Part shown: piece after piece, positions 43,872 through 57,500 of the stretch
How the letters are laid out: each line of letters opens with the position of its first letter
Position numbering within the stretch: the stretch's first letter is position 1
NCBI GenBank assembly: GCA_021307315.1
Contig: JAJSPD010000019.1
Span: forward strand, 434,001 to 498,000
Source: Bisporella sp. PMI_857
Taxonomy: Eukaryota > Ascomycota > Leotiomycetes > Helotiales > Helotiaceae
DNA: 64,000 nucleotides
Direction: 5' to 3'
Notes under the pieces: model-generated
The model's database searches: none
Told to the model about the DNA's origin: nothing
Seen by the model: the letters and a program-made list of their open reading frames with translations, nothing else
Program-made: the position numbers and the translations under genes

Positions 43872-45751
43872 AAAGGTCGTCCTTCTTATTTTCACTCTGG
43901 GAAACCTTCTGCAGTGGTTTTCAAGTAGCCTATGAGTTTTGCGGCTACTGGGTCCTGTATTATACGAGGTTATTTGTTTATCGCCACTACACTACAAACA
44001 ACATGGGCTCATTTCGGCTCATATAGCAGATTATCAGAACTTCAACATGCGTAGTCTTTAAAAACCCCAATAGAAGTCTTGCCTTGCGCAGTGGCACGTC
44101 CCCGTTATCTCAGGCTAGTATCTGCTAGAAGCAAATCCGATGTATTGTGGTTTGAAGCTATAATTGGAGACAGATTCCGGATACAGTAAAGTTCGAAATC
44201 GACTTCAGTTTCAAACACTTTTATTTTTATTTTTGACTCACGTTTTATGCAACACTAATACTTTATGGCTAACTTTATTCCAACCCCTAAGTTCGCGTAT
44301 CTCCTTGCTCTAGGGTATTGCGCATGAAGTGAAGATTTCTGCCTGAGGATTTGCAGATGTCGGAATGTTCCCATACTATCTAGCCTCTGCGAACTTGTGT
44401 CTTCGATACTGTAGAGATGGAAAGAAGTTTGACTCCCTCCAAGAATAAGGCTCTGCGAACCCGCAAAGGTTGAACTGCATTAGACTGAATGCGAGCAGCT
44501 TCAAAGTGGTCGCACTAGAAAAGAGGGCGAAAGGTGGCTGACTTGATCCTGTGACTACATTCATAACTTCTGAAAGCACCAAATCTTCTGCTACTCTTGA
44601 GACTAATCTCGACTATTTGTTTACCTCTTAGGGTTTATTATCTCAAGGCACTCCAATCACAGTCCTGGTCGATCGCCCAGAAGCTACGCCCTCAAAAGCC
44701 ACCAACCAGAATCAATATGACACCCGCCCCCAACTCTCGATCCCGTCCTCGCCTGACTCAACAGTTCTAAACATCCTGGGAGAAGCCTGACTTCTTTTCA
44801 TTTGAAGCTGGAATCAATATCCCGACAGATTCAGGCTACTGCAGCGGATGGAACTATGGACTAGCTTTTTTTAAAAAAAAATTTAGCTTCAATGGTGATT
44901 CTGGCTCCATCAGACACAAGGCTCCTAGCGCAGGACTTACATGGCAACTTTCAGAATTCTCAACCTTCTGCTTCCATCTGGGATGGCAATTTCCAAATCT
45001 TGGACATCAATCCCACTGATATCCCTCACCTGAGGCCCTTTCCACGAATGTAGGAAGATATCCTTACCAAGAACCTCAGCCCAGCCTCGGGAGCAACTCT
45101 CTCCAAGCAGTGCTCCTAGCGGGATGTAACTTCGCGGAGCCAAAAGTCCCTCTGGATATCTCTGCTGCCTTTCCTGCCTCCTTTCTCTCTAATGTCCATG
45201 CTGTTCATAATTTTGATACTCAAGACGTTCCAGTATACCAAAGCTCAATGCATATCATGCATAGCAACTTCTCTGAAGTTCAGTCTGCCCCGCCAATGCT
45301 GCCTCAATAGCGCCTAGCTCAACAACCTTAGTGGTGGCTTCTTACTTTGTTACCCCCCATTTTAATTGCACACTCGCATTCAGGCGTAAGTAGGATCTTA
45401 CCCGCCACACAAACACAGTCCGTCAAGTCAATAATACCCTGTACTTTTGCCATGTTCCAAGATGCCCTACCTAAGAGCCAAGTTCATGGGCAAGGATACA
45501 GTCGCGACGACAAGCCCGCTGAGCACATGTAGAAGCTGCGTCCAAGGCTCCTAACTCTCCATCCTGCGCCACCTAAACTGTCCTTGAATGAGGTTCTTCT
45601 GTTTAAATCTCCATGATGCTTACCATTAAGCCTTAGCTGGAGCCGATGCACATTTGTTTCTCTTCCCAGACTTCACATAATCCATGACGGTTGCTAGATA
45701 TTCTGCCAGGCTACCATTCAGCATATTGACCAAAGATTCAGCTGCTCCCTT
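43872..45751. other. Spacer, no supported gene
   Basis: A minus-strand frame 44937-45143 (LLAPRSYIPLGALLGESCSR just upstream of it) and a plus frame 45110-45310 overlap; neither shows a family. They may be the decayed 3' flank of the HET gene. Confidence 0.4.
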
Positions 45752-47760
45752 TCACCCAAGAATAATAAGTTCTTCCATCCATGGTATCTCTGACCAGAGG
45801 TCCTCCATCAGAGCTACACTAACGGCGTTATGGCGAGTTGCGACACCTCCATTCCAAGAAATTTCCAGCCAAAATTTACCTTTACAAATGCTTGCATAAC
45901 CCCGTATCAGGTTCTGCTCTTGAATCGTACAGTCTTGTCCTACCTTTTCTCGGACATCGCCAACTCGCAGCTTCCGGAGTGGAGCGCGGAAAATGAGATA
46001 ATGAGGCTGGAGAGCGAGACCCAGAGGGATGTCTGCCATAGTAACTGGTTTTCTCCAATGTTCAATGGGTTCCAAAGAGTCATTCTTGAGCCGGTAGTAC
46101 GAATTGTCACAAAAGTTATCATAAGGGTAGGGAAGAGAGGTCATTTCCTTCCAAGCCATCCATGACCACGACGGAATGTGAAAGCTAACCTTGCGCCGCT
46201 GTTGAGGCACGGCAGACCGAGGAGAAAGCAGGTTCCAAGCCAAACACTTGGCAAAGGAATTATGGCCCTCCGGGATCCCCCAGAAGAAAGTCATGTCATC
46301 ATAGAGTTGGAGAACACCTGAAAATGCATTGTGAATATCTTCATCGAAAGTCAGCTCCCGTGAGAGATACTCATTCACCATAAAGGGATAGGATGCCAGG
46401 CCTATCCAAGTAGAACTGGTTGTCCCCTGCAGGGCAGGACCCATCGGCCGGTCGAAAACCCCTTCGAACGTAAGCCCATCAATATCGAACTCTTCAAAGT
46501 ATTCTGCGCCGTGGCATCTCCAAACAACTTGCGACTTAAGGAAAGTGAGTGTTCTATGCGACAGAAGAAATTCTTGGAATGTCCATCCCCGAGTTGACCA
46601 TACAGTACCAATATGAGGATCGTTGCGTATTGCAAGACTTGGTGAGCATGATTCAAGGAGAGTCCACTTTCCCAAGGAAACACTTGAGGGACTAGGACGT
46701 AGGCTGCTGATGCCTGATAGTCCCGCATTCGAGTCTCCACCCGACGCTGCGATGATTGTGAGAATCGCGGAACTATAGATTGCCCCCATAGCAGGAATCT
46801 GAGCCCGCTTGTCCGAGGCGTCGTCTTGTACTATGCACAGTGCATCAACCCACAGAAACCTCTCACCTAGGGCTCGAGCCGCAAGCATCGCATCTCGTAT
46901 TGTCTTGGGAACGACTTTCAAGCTTCTGGCTTTGTGATAGCTTGCAAGGTTCTCCTTCTTGAGAACATGAGATTTTAGGGCCTTTCCCCAGACATAGCTC
47001 AGGGTAACATAACGTGGTGGTCGCCGATTTGTGTCGAACGTTTCGAGGCACACATCTTTCACGTTTATCAATCGCATCCTAAATGCTGGTTGCCACTGTA
47101 CGATGTTGTCGGGGGCGGGCAGCCCTTCGTATCATGCTCTTTTTGACAGCATTTGAACCATGATTTTATCAATGTGGCACTACACTTGCTGGAAACTTCC
47201 CTTCCCATGCACGTCGGCATGCTAAAAAGCCTGGACCAAGCATTCGCGCTTAGCCACGTCCCTCGCCTAGGTGCAAGATAGGCTACAGCTTGCCACTCCT
47301 GGTCATTGTGCCAATGGCCTGTATTAGGGTTTGGATGGATGTCGAACCGACACCTGGGGAGAGACCACGTTGCCCAACCTGCAGTCGAACCGACCTTCCA
47401 ATTCTCGAGCGCTTTGCCCATTGTATCGAAACTGAGATGAATATGTGAGGTGCTGGGAAAGTCGCTCCCACGACCTCGGTCCAAGATCTTGAGCACAAAA
47501 TCACACATCCGGCAGGCGTCGCGTCTTCCAATAACCTCGCCAATAGTGCCGTAATCTACCCGCAGGAATATGTGATTCCCCTCGCCTTCAGGAATCCAGG
47601 CTTCACGAGGATTGAACCTTTCCATGCGTCCATCCGGCCAGCGCCGATAAGACCCCGGGTTAGAGGGCTGCTTCACTTGCTCACATATTGGCAGAAGATT
47701 ATTGATATCTACCTTCTTGCATACAGCGCACAACGACGAAGAGCTTAGGACTGTGAACAT
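45752..47760 (-). pseudogene. HET-domain protein gene, single frameshift
   Basis: Two overlapping frames form one HET protein of about 670 residues. The first (47068-47760) starts MFTVLSSSSLCAVCKKVDIN and includes the Cys-rich lead (RRDACRMCDFVLKILDRG, WFKCCQKEHDTKGCP). The second (45752-47077), read from about 47115, gives PDNIVQWQPAFRMRLINVKD and runs through the HET domain: PRYVTLSYVWGKALKSHVL, ALGERFLWVDALCIVQDDAS, YSSAILTIIAASGGDSNAGL and TRGWTFQEFLLSHRTL. The frame change coincides with a five-base homopolymer (47111-47115). Without it the gene would be of standard HET architecture (Cys-rich head, HET domain, variable C-terminus) and act in nonself recognition. The lesion may be a real null allele or a sequencing slip. 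Confidence 0.75.
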
Positions 47761-48748
47761 TGGTGTTAATGGTTACAGGAAACCACCCGTGCGAAGTGTG
47801 GAATGATAGAGTAGAGTCTAGCTTTTCAAAGAAGGTGATTGCTAGGAGAATTGCCATTTATCAACTGAGATGTGATAGGTATCGCAGGTCTGGGGAACTG
47901 AGCATTGTCAGCGAGGAGATCTTAAGTGGCTCGCAGCCTCTCCGAAAAAATGGCGTCGTTCAGCTGAAAAGGTAATTGCATATTGTCCTCCTTTTCATTG
48001 CTGTGGCGCATTTGAAGTGTGGCGTGTGTATGCAAGCAGGGATGAACAAAGCTATTCAGTGCAGCTGGAATATTCTTGGCGGAGTCTGGCAAAGAGGAAT
48101 ACAGAAACTGTGCCACAACGCGAATACATATTGGGAGTACAGTATAGATATCAGTTAGTAGTCTTTGGAGAGCAGTCGTACATTGAGGGGAAGCACAAAG
48201 TGGATGACACAATCAAGGAGCCAAAATCTGTCTTCATATATAGGTGCTGTCAGCAAATGCACATGCTATTAGCACTGGAGATATAGGCTAGCCGTAGAGG
48301 CTCTGCGCCGCAGAAAATATGGATCGAAAATAAAATCATAAACTTTGCGCAACTGAAGCCGATTTCGAACTCTACCGTAATCAGCTGCTTTAGAATGATT
48401 TGTCGAAACTCGACTATTCACATGATGGATGATCGAATATACATTTCCCCTTTTCACCTCGCTTACTTAGCATTCTCTTGGCAAGACATTTTTCAAGAGA
48501 CAGCAATGGATGAATCGACCATAATCTGGTCGGGGAAATGACTTTTAATCTTCAGCAAGCCCTTGGTACTACTCAATAATATCCGGAAATTCCAACTACA
48601 GCTAGGCAGCAGTTTAAAGGCTACAGCTTCCAGTTTCGGACTAGCTGATTGCGAGTTTCACCCCCACCGTTCGACTATATAAAAGTCTTGGCTATGCATT
48701 CTCTTCTAAACTCTACTTACTCTCTTATGCCGCCCAAGTCTCTACAGA
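47761..48748. other. Divergent spacer HET / GNAT
   Basis: No gene is supported. It contains the TATA box of the GNAT gene. Confidence 0.45.
48676..48685 (+). promoter_or_regulatory. TATA box of GNAT gene
   Basis: TATATAAAAG stands 73 nt upstream of the ATG, with a pyrimidine-rich CTCTTCTAAACTCTACTTACTCTC leader region after it. Confidence 0.6.
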
Positions 48749-49525
48749 ATGCCGACCTTCACTGTCCTCCCCGTGACCCTCGCGGATAGCGTGGATATAA
48801 CGCGAAACAACATGTCCGCCTGCTGGACCAACCCATCGTGGCGCTTGAGCTGGACGAATGTTAACAAAACCCTTCCCTACCACATATCTCAAGTATCCCT
48901 CCGCACGCCTCACAATCTTGTCGCCGATCCAGCTCGTCGCCGCCACCAGAAAGCGGTGAACGAGAGCGGGGAGCTGGTCGGATATTGTAGGTGGGTGTTA
49001 CCAGAAGGAGATCCTGAGGAAACGGGGAAGTTATGGAAGGAGGCTAAGGTGAAGGAGGCGGAGGAACTAGGTGAAGAGGAGAAGGCGAAGCTGAAGCGGG
49101 ATTATGATTCAGCGGATTTCAAACCAGATAGTAGGCTGGATGTGTTGGATGAGCCGATGAGTACGAGGAAGAAGGAGTTGATGGCGAAGAAGAATTATTT
49201 TGGTGAGTTTAGCAGTTTTTGCTCCCAGGTTGGGTTGCGAACACTATATATGAGCCTGGTGCTGATTCATGAAGTGCTCGATTTTTTGACCGTCCACCCA
49301 GACCACCGGAAGCAAGGCATTGCAACCAAGTTGGTCGAAAGTGGACTGCGCGAGGCAGAGAAATTTGGATTTGATGTATTTGTGCTTGCTATGGAGCCTG
49401 CTCTTGGATTATACCAGAGAACAGGGTTCACGCTACTTGATCAGTTTGAGTGTGATGATTCAGAATTTGGAGGAGAAGGAAAATATAGATGGTATTTATT
49501 AGAGTATATTGTAAACAAAGAATGA
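48749..49525 (+). CDS. GNAT family N-acetyltransferase
   Basis: It starts MPTFTVLPVTLADSVDITRN. Exon 1 is 48749-49202, an intron of 72 nt (GTGAGT..GAAG) follows, and exon 2 is 49275-49525, giving 234 residues. The intron is a multiple of three and open, but removing it restores the fold: KKNYFVLDFLTVHPDHRKQG, i.e. beta-4 directly followed by the acetyl-CoA pyrophosphate loop (RKQGIAT, Q/RxxGxG/A type). FVLAMEPALGLYQRTGFTLL is the C-terminal beta-6 signature. Between beta-2 and beta-3 lies a long charged insert (KLWKEAKVKEAEELGEEEKA), usual in fungal relatives. Acetylates an unknown amine. It appears intact, with a TATA box upstream. Confidence 0.85.
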   Translation: MPTFTVLPVTLADSVDITRNNMSACWTNPSWRLSWTNVNKTLPYHISQVSLRTPHNLVADPARRRHQKAVNESGELVGYCRWVLPEGDPEETGKLWKEAKVKEAEELGEEEKAKLKRDYDSADFKPDSRLDVLDEPMSTRKKELMAKKNYFGEFSSFCSQVGLRTLYMSLVLIHEVLDFLTVHPDHRKQGIATKLVESGLREAEKFGFDVFVLAMEPALGLYQRTGFTLLDQFECDDSEFGGEGKYRWYLLEYIVNKE

Positions 49526-50598
49526 CTTTCTTGGACGTCGAGATACCCCTTGTTAAAATGACTCCTGACTATCACTTCATGTAATACTTTAATCCAGGTA
49601 TATGAAACAACTCCATTAATTGGAGCGTAGCTTAGGGTGAAATAAAACTATAGAGCGCCATAAGTGTGATCAAGTGAGATAACCAAATCAGGAAGTATAC
49701 TCAAAAAGGCAAGCACCTCTGTGCACTCAAGATAAATTATAATTTGCTATCTATTAATACAAAATATAATATGTGGTAAAAGTTTTTGCAGTAAAATTGC
49801 ATCAAGCGAAATAATACGTAACATCTCATTATCAACCTTTGATACATTTAAAAATTAAACGGGAAGCAAGAGCCCGGGTAAACGTTGGCCGATACAAAAT
49901 TGTCCGCAATAAATTAACTAAAGCAAAGGGATCTAATGGCATACCTGACCTTAGTGAATTTAGACTCTGTGAGGCTTCAACTTGGATACGATGCACAGGT
50001 ATAGGCAATTAACAATATATATGAGTCAGCAGAAGTGCACCAGTTTGTCCTCTGCTAATTTATGCACCTTGGAATGTACAAAAGAGCGCATACTCTATGA
50101 CGTAGCTTTATGTTGAGATCACGGGAACTCGGTGTTGGGTATTCGTCAACCGATTAGCAGATAGCACTATAACATTGCTACGATGTTGGCGAAGGCGAAA
50201 TGCGAAAAAGCACTTGAAAAGAGCTGCACTAAACACAGCTCTTTCGTATCTTAGAGGCATATTTGCTAGGCTACTTCTTGCTGTGCCATGAAGAACTGAG
50301 GTGCTTCATATTTAAGGTGGAAAATGCGGCTACAAATTCTTTTTATTGATTAACCAGAACTTGATTGAAGGCAGATACCTTGCATCTACATTATGAACTA
50401 GACAGGAGAAAACTCCGTTCTTTTGGCAAAGGGCCTTTTGGAAAGATCAATGCTATTCGTCACTTATTCCAGAACGTCAAGTATAATTACGATAGATCAA
50501 AGCCACCATATTTTTCGCCACCTTTCATGAAACCTCGTTGCCAAGCCAGACCAAACGCCGATACCCAATATCCTTCAAGTGAAATGCGAATATGAAGA
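49526..50598. other. Spacer, AT-rich
   Basis: About 1.07 kb between the 3' ends of GNAT and PLD; no gene is supported (an open frame 50365-50595 lacks features). Confidence 0.45.
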
Positions 50599-53402
50599 TC
50601 AAGTGTAGATACTCTCCGTCCAGGCATTAACTTGCAAACCCTTTTCAGCCATCTCGGCATCCTTCAGGAAGTCTAGTGGCATCCAGACAAGATGGCCTTT
50701 TATATTATCAAGTTTAGCTCTAATCTCCTTTGGAGGGATCATGCGGTCGTAGATATGGCCTGGCTTAACTCCTTTGGGTGGAAGGAATCTATCGTAGTCA
50801 TCAAATGTTTTGACTTCACAATGTTAGTATACATCCAAACCAGATTTTGAACAAGAAGAGGTGTCTTACCAAAATCATCAGGATCAGCATGGAATAGCTG
50901 ACGGAACATATCTGTGTTAGTCGAGGCACGTGATGTCCACATCTCCCAGAGTTCATCGCTCAAAGGATCCTCCACGAATGCGTACGTATCGTTTTCCCAG
51001 ATATCGTTGGGAACGTCTGGTGGTTGGGCATTAGCATCGTCCTTAGCGTCGAGATCTTGAGGAGGCAGGAGACCGAGATGTTCTCTCCAAAGGTATCTTC
51101 TAAGAGTTGCTGCATGATGACTCGCTTCATATGGTTGACCGTTCATTGTAGAATTTATAAGCTTCGCGTCTGTCATGACTATTGAGAGCTCAGAATCGTG
51201 AGCCCCAAGTTGTGACCGATCGTTGAGATTCGATGATCCGCAAACTACAGTCTTATCGTCAACGATAAGGAGTTTACCATGGATATATAATTCCTCCTGA
51301 ATCCAATTGTCAACCTCATCTGACATCGTACCCTCCCACGCTTCTTCCGTAAGGGTTGGGGTGTTGTGCATGGCAAACTTGGCAACGCTGTCCTTACTCT
51401 CGGGTTCACGGTTTGCTCCCGTTTCTTCTGCAACCTCTGCAAATTTCTTTTTTGCATCTATCATATTTTGTCTCTCCTGCTCGCTCTTGTCAGGTCGCGG
51501 ATCTAACGCATTTCGTTTGCCCATTTGCGTGTCCGCACCCTCATCCTGGTCTCTCGATCCGTGAATACCACTTCCCATAATCTCCTCTGCCTCGGCACGT
51601 TGAACATCTTGCATCTTGACTCCTGCCTTTTCCTCCTGCTTTTTGAGAGCCGGCGTGACGTTGAGACGATCGTAAGAGCGGAGGTTGAAGAAGAAAATGT
51701 ATTGCTTAGGATCCACGCCTTCTTTCTTGATTTGCTCGAATATTGAGTGCTCTCCTCTGCAGATAGACTTGTATTGATAATCCATGATCGCCCTGGTACC
51801 CATTGCAGCATCCTCTCGGAGGTCTCCTGCAAAACCCGGAACAGAAGGAATCACTGCAATAACGCGGAACTTCCGATTCTCCCTAGCCGCCCTTACTACA
51901 GCATCGACAATTGCTCTGCCAATTGTGTTCTTGATTGGAGATTGCTGGTCACCTGTGGCCGTGATGAAGAACTGGTTTTCAATATACACATAATGCTGAG
52001 CATTCCTGATGAGTTCGCTGTAAGCATTCTGGATACTGTGCTCGGTAAGAATCCCGCTGGACCAGTCCGTGCTACTTCGAACAATCTGTGCATGAACGGT
52101 TCCTTGTTCACCCAGAGTTTTGGTGCTTAGGGGCGATAAGGGGTGGTGGATATAGTCTCCAACAGGGTGTTTCGGCCTCTGCACCCCGACTAAATCCTCA
52201 TCATCACCTGTGCGGCCCTCCAAAGTCAGCCAGTCATACCGGCCATCGCGCTTATACTTGTCACGCTTTACAAAATTCCATCGAAGAACAAAATGCTCAG
52301 CGATATCATACACGCAGTCCCCGATAACTCCCATTGCCACATCATGCCATGGCATTCGTCCGTATTCGGCCTTGGACAGCTCATTTGACTTCCAGTCATC
52401 AACGCTCTGGAAGTCCATTACCCGATTGTTATTGAAATCCTGTCCTGGCCACATTTCATTTTCAACGCCTGCTGGGTGAACATCTGCCAGTTGATGCTGG
52501 TGATTGTCCCATCGTCCAAAGCAAAGATCAAGTCCCCCTATGAAAGCAAGGTTATAGTCAATAACGATAAATTTCTCGTGATGTGCCCAATAGAATGTCA
52601 TGTCTGCAGCATTTTCAAGAACATTGTGATCGGGGTGGCGCATGACTGTGATGTTGCCATGGCCGGGTGATCCCTTTGGACATAATGCCTGGAGCGCATG
52701 CTTTGTATGCGCGGAATTGCAAGTGAGGGCAGCCTGCGGGATTGTGAGCATGGCCGCATAGGTTCAAACCATACTAGGCAAACTCACCTCTACTTCCCTG
52801 TATACGATAACAAAGATCTTGACACCAGCCTCCGCTCTGCGCTTTAAGATCTGATCCAGTCGCCATTCTTGGTTATGGTAAGCAGGTCGTCTCATAAAAA
52901 GTTCTGGCGACAGCCACCAATCCTCAATATAAATGGTCTCCTTTGCTTGTTCAAGGGCAACCGACACAGCCTATTCCTATTAGATGCTGTGCGCTGCATG
53001 TGTTCTAGGAATGGTGCTTACGTAGAAATAATCCCGACCATCCACATACCACTTAATTTTATTTCCTGGTCGTTCTGGGGCAAATGACTGGAACCGGTGA
53101 CCTTCTGCAATCTTTGTTCTCTTGTCGTCTGTTGCTTGCTCATGCTCCTCGTCATGGCGATGATTTGGGTTGATCTATTCTTGGTCAGTTAGGGCACAGT
53201 CTTTTTTAGATGGGTTCCTCACTAAATTTGCAAACTTTCCAATTTCTTGCTTCTTGTGTATCAATCCAACCTTGACATCATAAAGCGAGCTGTCTCTGAA
53301 CTTTTCGCGCATGTCATTGAAACCTTTACTGAAAGGATTCTTCAGCTTTTCCTTCAATCCTTTCGGATTGGATCCACCATCGGATGGGCCAGCAGTTGTC
53401 AT
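50599..53402 (-). CDS. Phospholipase D
   Basis: It hydrolyses phosphatidylcholine to phosphatidic acid and choline at membranes, feeding traffic and signalling. Exons 53223-53402, 53022-53174, 52788-52970, 50870-52733 and 50599-50813 total 864 residues in exact phase, with introns of 45-56 nt. The basic N-terminus is followed by WYVDGRDYFYAVSVALEQAK and the IYIEDWWLSPELFMRR segment. The two catalytic HxKxxxxD motifs are YWAHHEKFIVIDYNLAFIGG (near residue 226) and YIHGKLLIVDDKTVVCGSSN (near 655), between which lie VYIENQFFITAT and a charged disordered insert of about 120 residues. No PX or PH domain is seen, unlike yeast Spo14, so this is the shorter filamentous-fungal PLD type. The last exon restores the conserved C-terminal tail (DRFLPPKGVKPGHIYDRMIP). 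Intact. Confidence 0.92.
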
Positions 53403-54571
53403 ATTGCTGTGGCTGTTTCGATCTCTGGATGCTTGCCAAAGGTCAATGAAGGATCTGAGGCCTCGGGCTTGAATCCACGCGCGAACGCAGATATGTGAAT
53501 GTAGTCTGGAAGATCAATTGCAGTTTGATTGTGCTTACGTCTGCGGCGCGGTAAGAAAGCTGCAGGTTAAATGCTTGCTAATGAAAGGTATTCCCACGAA
53601 GTCATGCACAGAGACTAAGACAGGGAATTGGTCAATAATGGTAAAGTGGCATGAGACTTGGTTATATTGTCTTTTGGATACAACCAAGGTCTAGACCAGG
53701 CAGGCAGTCAGCAGAGTGGTGCCGTCTTGGAAATCTGATCCGATTGTGAGGTGGGGTTATTTTGGTGATACTCGGCGGGGTTGTTGGTGGTGCAGCTGGC
53801 CAAGGAAAAAGTTGGAATGCAGCTTTTGAGGACGACTACGGAATGACGTCGATGTCACGAATGCGACAAGGGACGGGAGAAATAAGCTTATTTGAAGAGG
53901 TTCGAAAGCTACTTTAGATTCAACTTCGAGGGCAAAGTATAGAGAGAGATATCGGATTGTAAAGAAATGCACCTTCAGATCTACTGTACTCTGTGAGGGT
54001 AATAAAATAATGGTTGTTCAGGGTCCAATTTAGCCCAATGCATTGCAGTGGGAATTCCGCTGTTGGACACCAACATGCCAAGTTATCACAAATCCAATGA
54101 AAACGGACATGTCCCTCAATATGCGCGCTGCGTAAATTCCGCCTTTCAGCTTGCACAGGGTTCTGCAGACGGGCGACATTTACAATAGTTTGTATGTCTT
54201 ATTGGGTTCACTGTGAGGTTGGCTCAATGGCCCCCAAAGGTACGGGTACGTTTTCTCGGTTTCGAGTGATGCGGCAGAGACATGATTCGAATAAGTAGAG
54301 AAACCCAGGTGCTTTGTAGGGGGATGACCAAGTTTATGTATATTATATAGCCGTGGATGATGGGCGTTTCTTGTCAACACATGATAATTGAACTCAATTG
54401 AACTCTGCTTATTAAGCCTCGCCAAGCCATCACGGCCTCAAGTTCTTCCGGCTTCCGTCTCGACAAGGATTGGATCCGTGGATTCCACCACTTTTCTAGA
54501 GACGAGACACATCTTCAATCTGACCAACCTTCTATCGCCACAACGCGCATTTGATTTCATTCTCTTGCGCA
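53403..54571. other. Divergent promoter region PLD / SPF1
   Basis: 1.17 kb; no gene is supported. Short open frames show no family features. Confidence 0.5.
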
Positions 54572-57500
54572 ATGGCGCCTCTTGTTGATAATTCTCTCAT
54601 TGCGTCTGCCTCTCTGCATAATCCTTGTAAGTACTATGTTTCCCTTGCTGAATGATCCTCTATTTTGTGCCACTGGCCAACTTGGAGACGGCTCAAGGTG
54701 GAGGCTTCGTTGACATTCGAGCCTGCTGCCGCGAACGCTGGCCTCCCATATCGCAATAGCAAGCCTATATGCTTCTGCCGGATTGCCTTAGATAGAACTA
54801 ACATGCATAGTGCCTCTGTACCTTCATACGTATGTATGGCCGTTTACCATAATCTGGCCTGTCTTTGCAACATATTTCTACACTCCGTCACTCTATGACA
54901 AACACATTGGGGCACCAGAGTGGACTTTCGTATGGGTTGGCTCAATCATTACCATTCAGACACTTGTCTGGCTATGCACACACTGGAATGTTAATTTGAG
55001 GTCTGCTTTCACTACAACGAAGGCGAGTTCGGTTCAGGACGCGAAATTGATTAAGGTTCTACCGGTGACAAATGCTGGATCAGCAGATATTTGCAAAATT
55101 GAACGCGACACTGTAAGTTCTGCTGGGCTAATTCAGGTGTATACATACTAATGATATTAGGCTGGAGGAAAAAATAACACCTCTTTCCTCTTCCAAAAGC
55201 GCCGATTCCTCTACAACTCCACGACTAATTCCTTCAAGCCGCTATCCTATGCGATCGATGCTGAACCTAAACCGAGCATCAGAGAATTCCAGCAGTCCAG
55301 GGGTATTTCTACAGCATCGGAACTGTCGCGGATTCAGCAACATTATGGCGATAACACCTTCGACATTCCTGTGCCCACTTTCACAGAGCTCTTCAAGGAA
55401 CATGCCGTTGCGCCTTTCTTCGTTTTCCAAATTTTCTGCGTCGGATTGTGGATGTTAGATGAGTACTGGTATTACTCCCTGTTCACCCTCTTCATGTTGG
55501 TTATGTTTGAGAGTACAGTGGTATGGCAGCGCCAAAGAACATTGAACGAATTCCGTGGGATGAGCATCAAACCATATGACATCTACGTATACCGTCAGAA
55601 TAAGTGGGAGGAGACCCAAAGCGACAAGCTTCTACCTGGAGACTTGGTGTCTGTTGGCCGCACCAAGGAGGACAGTGGAGTTGCATGCGATATGGTGCTT
55701 GTGGAAGGTAGCGCAATCGTGAACGAAGCGATGTTGTCGGGAGAGTCTACTCCTCTACTCAAAGATTCTATACAACTCCGCCCATCTGATGCCCTCTTGG
55801 AGCCTGAGGGTCTTGACAAAAATGCTTTCCTTTATGGTGGGACTAAGGTTCTTCAAGTCACCCATGGCAATACCGATGAGGCGCGGCCGAAAATTGCGTC
55901 TGGGGTCCCGGCACCACCTGATGATGGGGCTATGGCCATCGTTGTCAAAACTGGATTCGAAACCTCTCAGGGCAGCTTAGTCCGAACCATGATCTACTCT
56001 ACCGAGCGAGTATCTGCCAATAATGCCGAAGCTCTTCTCTTCATCCTGTTTCTGTTAATCTTCGCAATTGCCGCTTCCTGGTATGTTTGGGATGAAGGTG
56101 TGAAGAAGGACAGGAAACGATCTAAACTTCTCCTTGACTGTGTTTTGATTGTCACCAGTGTTGTTCCACCTGAGCTGCCCATGGAGCTCTCCCTTGCCGT
56201 AAATACTAGTCTTGCAGCTTTGAGCAAATATGCCATCTACTGTACCGAGCCTTTCCGTATTCCATTTGCCGGGCGGGTAGACGTCGCATGCTTTGACAAG
56301 ACTGGAACATTGACTGGAGAGGACCTGGTCGTTGAAGGAATTGCTGGCCTTGGTCTTCAGAAGTCCGGAACCGATACACCACGCGAGAAGGATGGTGCCC
56401 ATAGCCACATCACCCCAGTTAAGGAAGCTGGGCTAGAAACAACTATTGTTTTGGCTACCGCTCATGCTCTTGTTAAATTGGATGAAGGAGATATTGTCGG
56501 TGATCCAATGGAAAAAGCAACACTGACTTCGCTCGGCTGGACTCTGGGCAAGAACGATATTCTGAGCAGCAAACATACCGTAAACATCAAAGGCACCGCA
56601 ACATCTACGAACAGTGTTCAAATCAAACGCAGGTTTCAATTCTCTTCCGCCTTGAAACGTCAAAGCTCGGTTGCAACAGTTTCCAGTCTAGATCCAAGCA
56701 CCGGCAAGAAGATTCGCAGTACTGTTGTCGGCGTCAAAGGTGCACCAGAGACAATCATGAAAATGTTGATCAAGGTGCCGAAAGACTACGAAGAGACATT
56801 CAAGTACTTTACTCGGAAAGGCTCACGTGTACTGGCTCTTGCTTTTAAACCCCTATCTGTGGACGGAGAGCTTGGTTCAGGCAAGATCAATGACCTGAAA
56901 CGAGAAGATGTCGAGTCTAGCTTACATTTTGCTGGCTTCTTGGTCCTCCACTGCCCTCTCAAGGAAGATGCCAAGAAATCCGTCATCATGCTCAACGAGA
57001 GCAGTCACCGTGTGGTCATGATTACCGGAGATAATCCTCTTACTGCTGTACACGTAGCTCGCGAGGTTGAAATTGTTGATCGTGATGTTCTCATCCTCGA
57101 TGCCCCAGAACATGATGATTCCGGGAAGAACCTCGTCTGGCGCAGTGTTGATGATACTATCAGTATTCCAGTCGATGTATCTAAACCTATAGACAAGAAG
57201 ATACTCGAAAATAACGACCTTTGCGTTACCGGATATGCATTGACAAAATTTAAAGGTCAGGCTGCTTTGTCGTCTATCTACAGATATACATGGGTATATG
57301 CCCGCGTCTCGCCAAAGCAAAAGGAGGAAATTCTCACCGGCCTCAAAGATCTTGGTTACCATACCCTCATGGCTGGCGACGGTACAAACGATGTGGGAGC
57401 TCTCAAGCAGGCTCACATTGGTGTTGCGTTATTGAATGGAACTCAAGAGGACCTCAACAAGATCGGCGAGCACTTCCGAAACAACAAGATGAAGGAACTA

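Noticed and set aside
44937..45310. Overlapping open frames on both strands downstream of the HET gene
   Set aside because: Neither continues the HET protein nor matches a family; no splice sites support a join.
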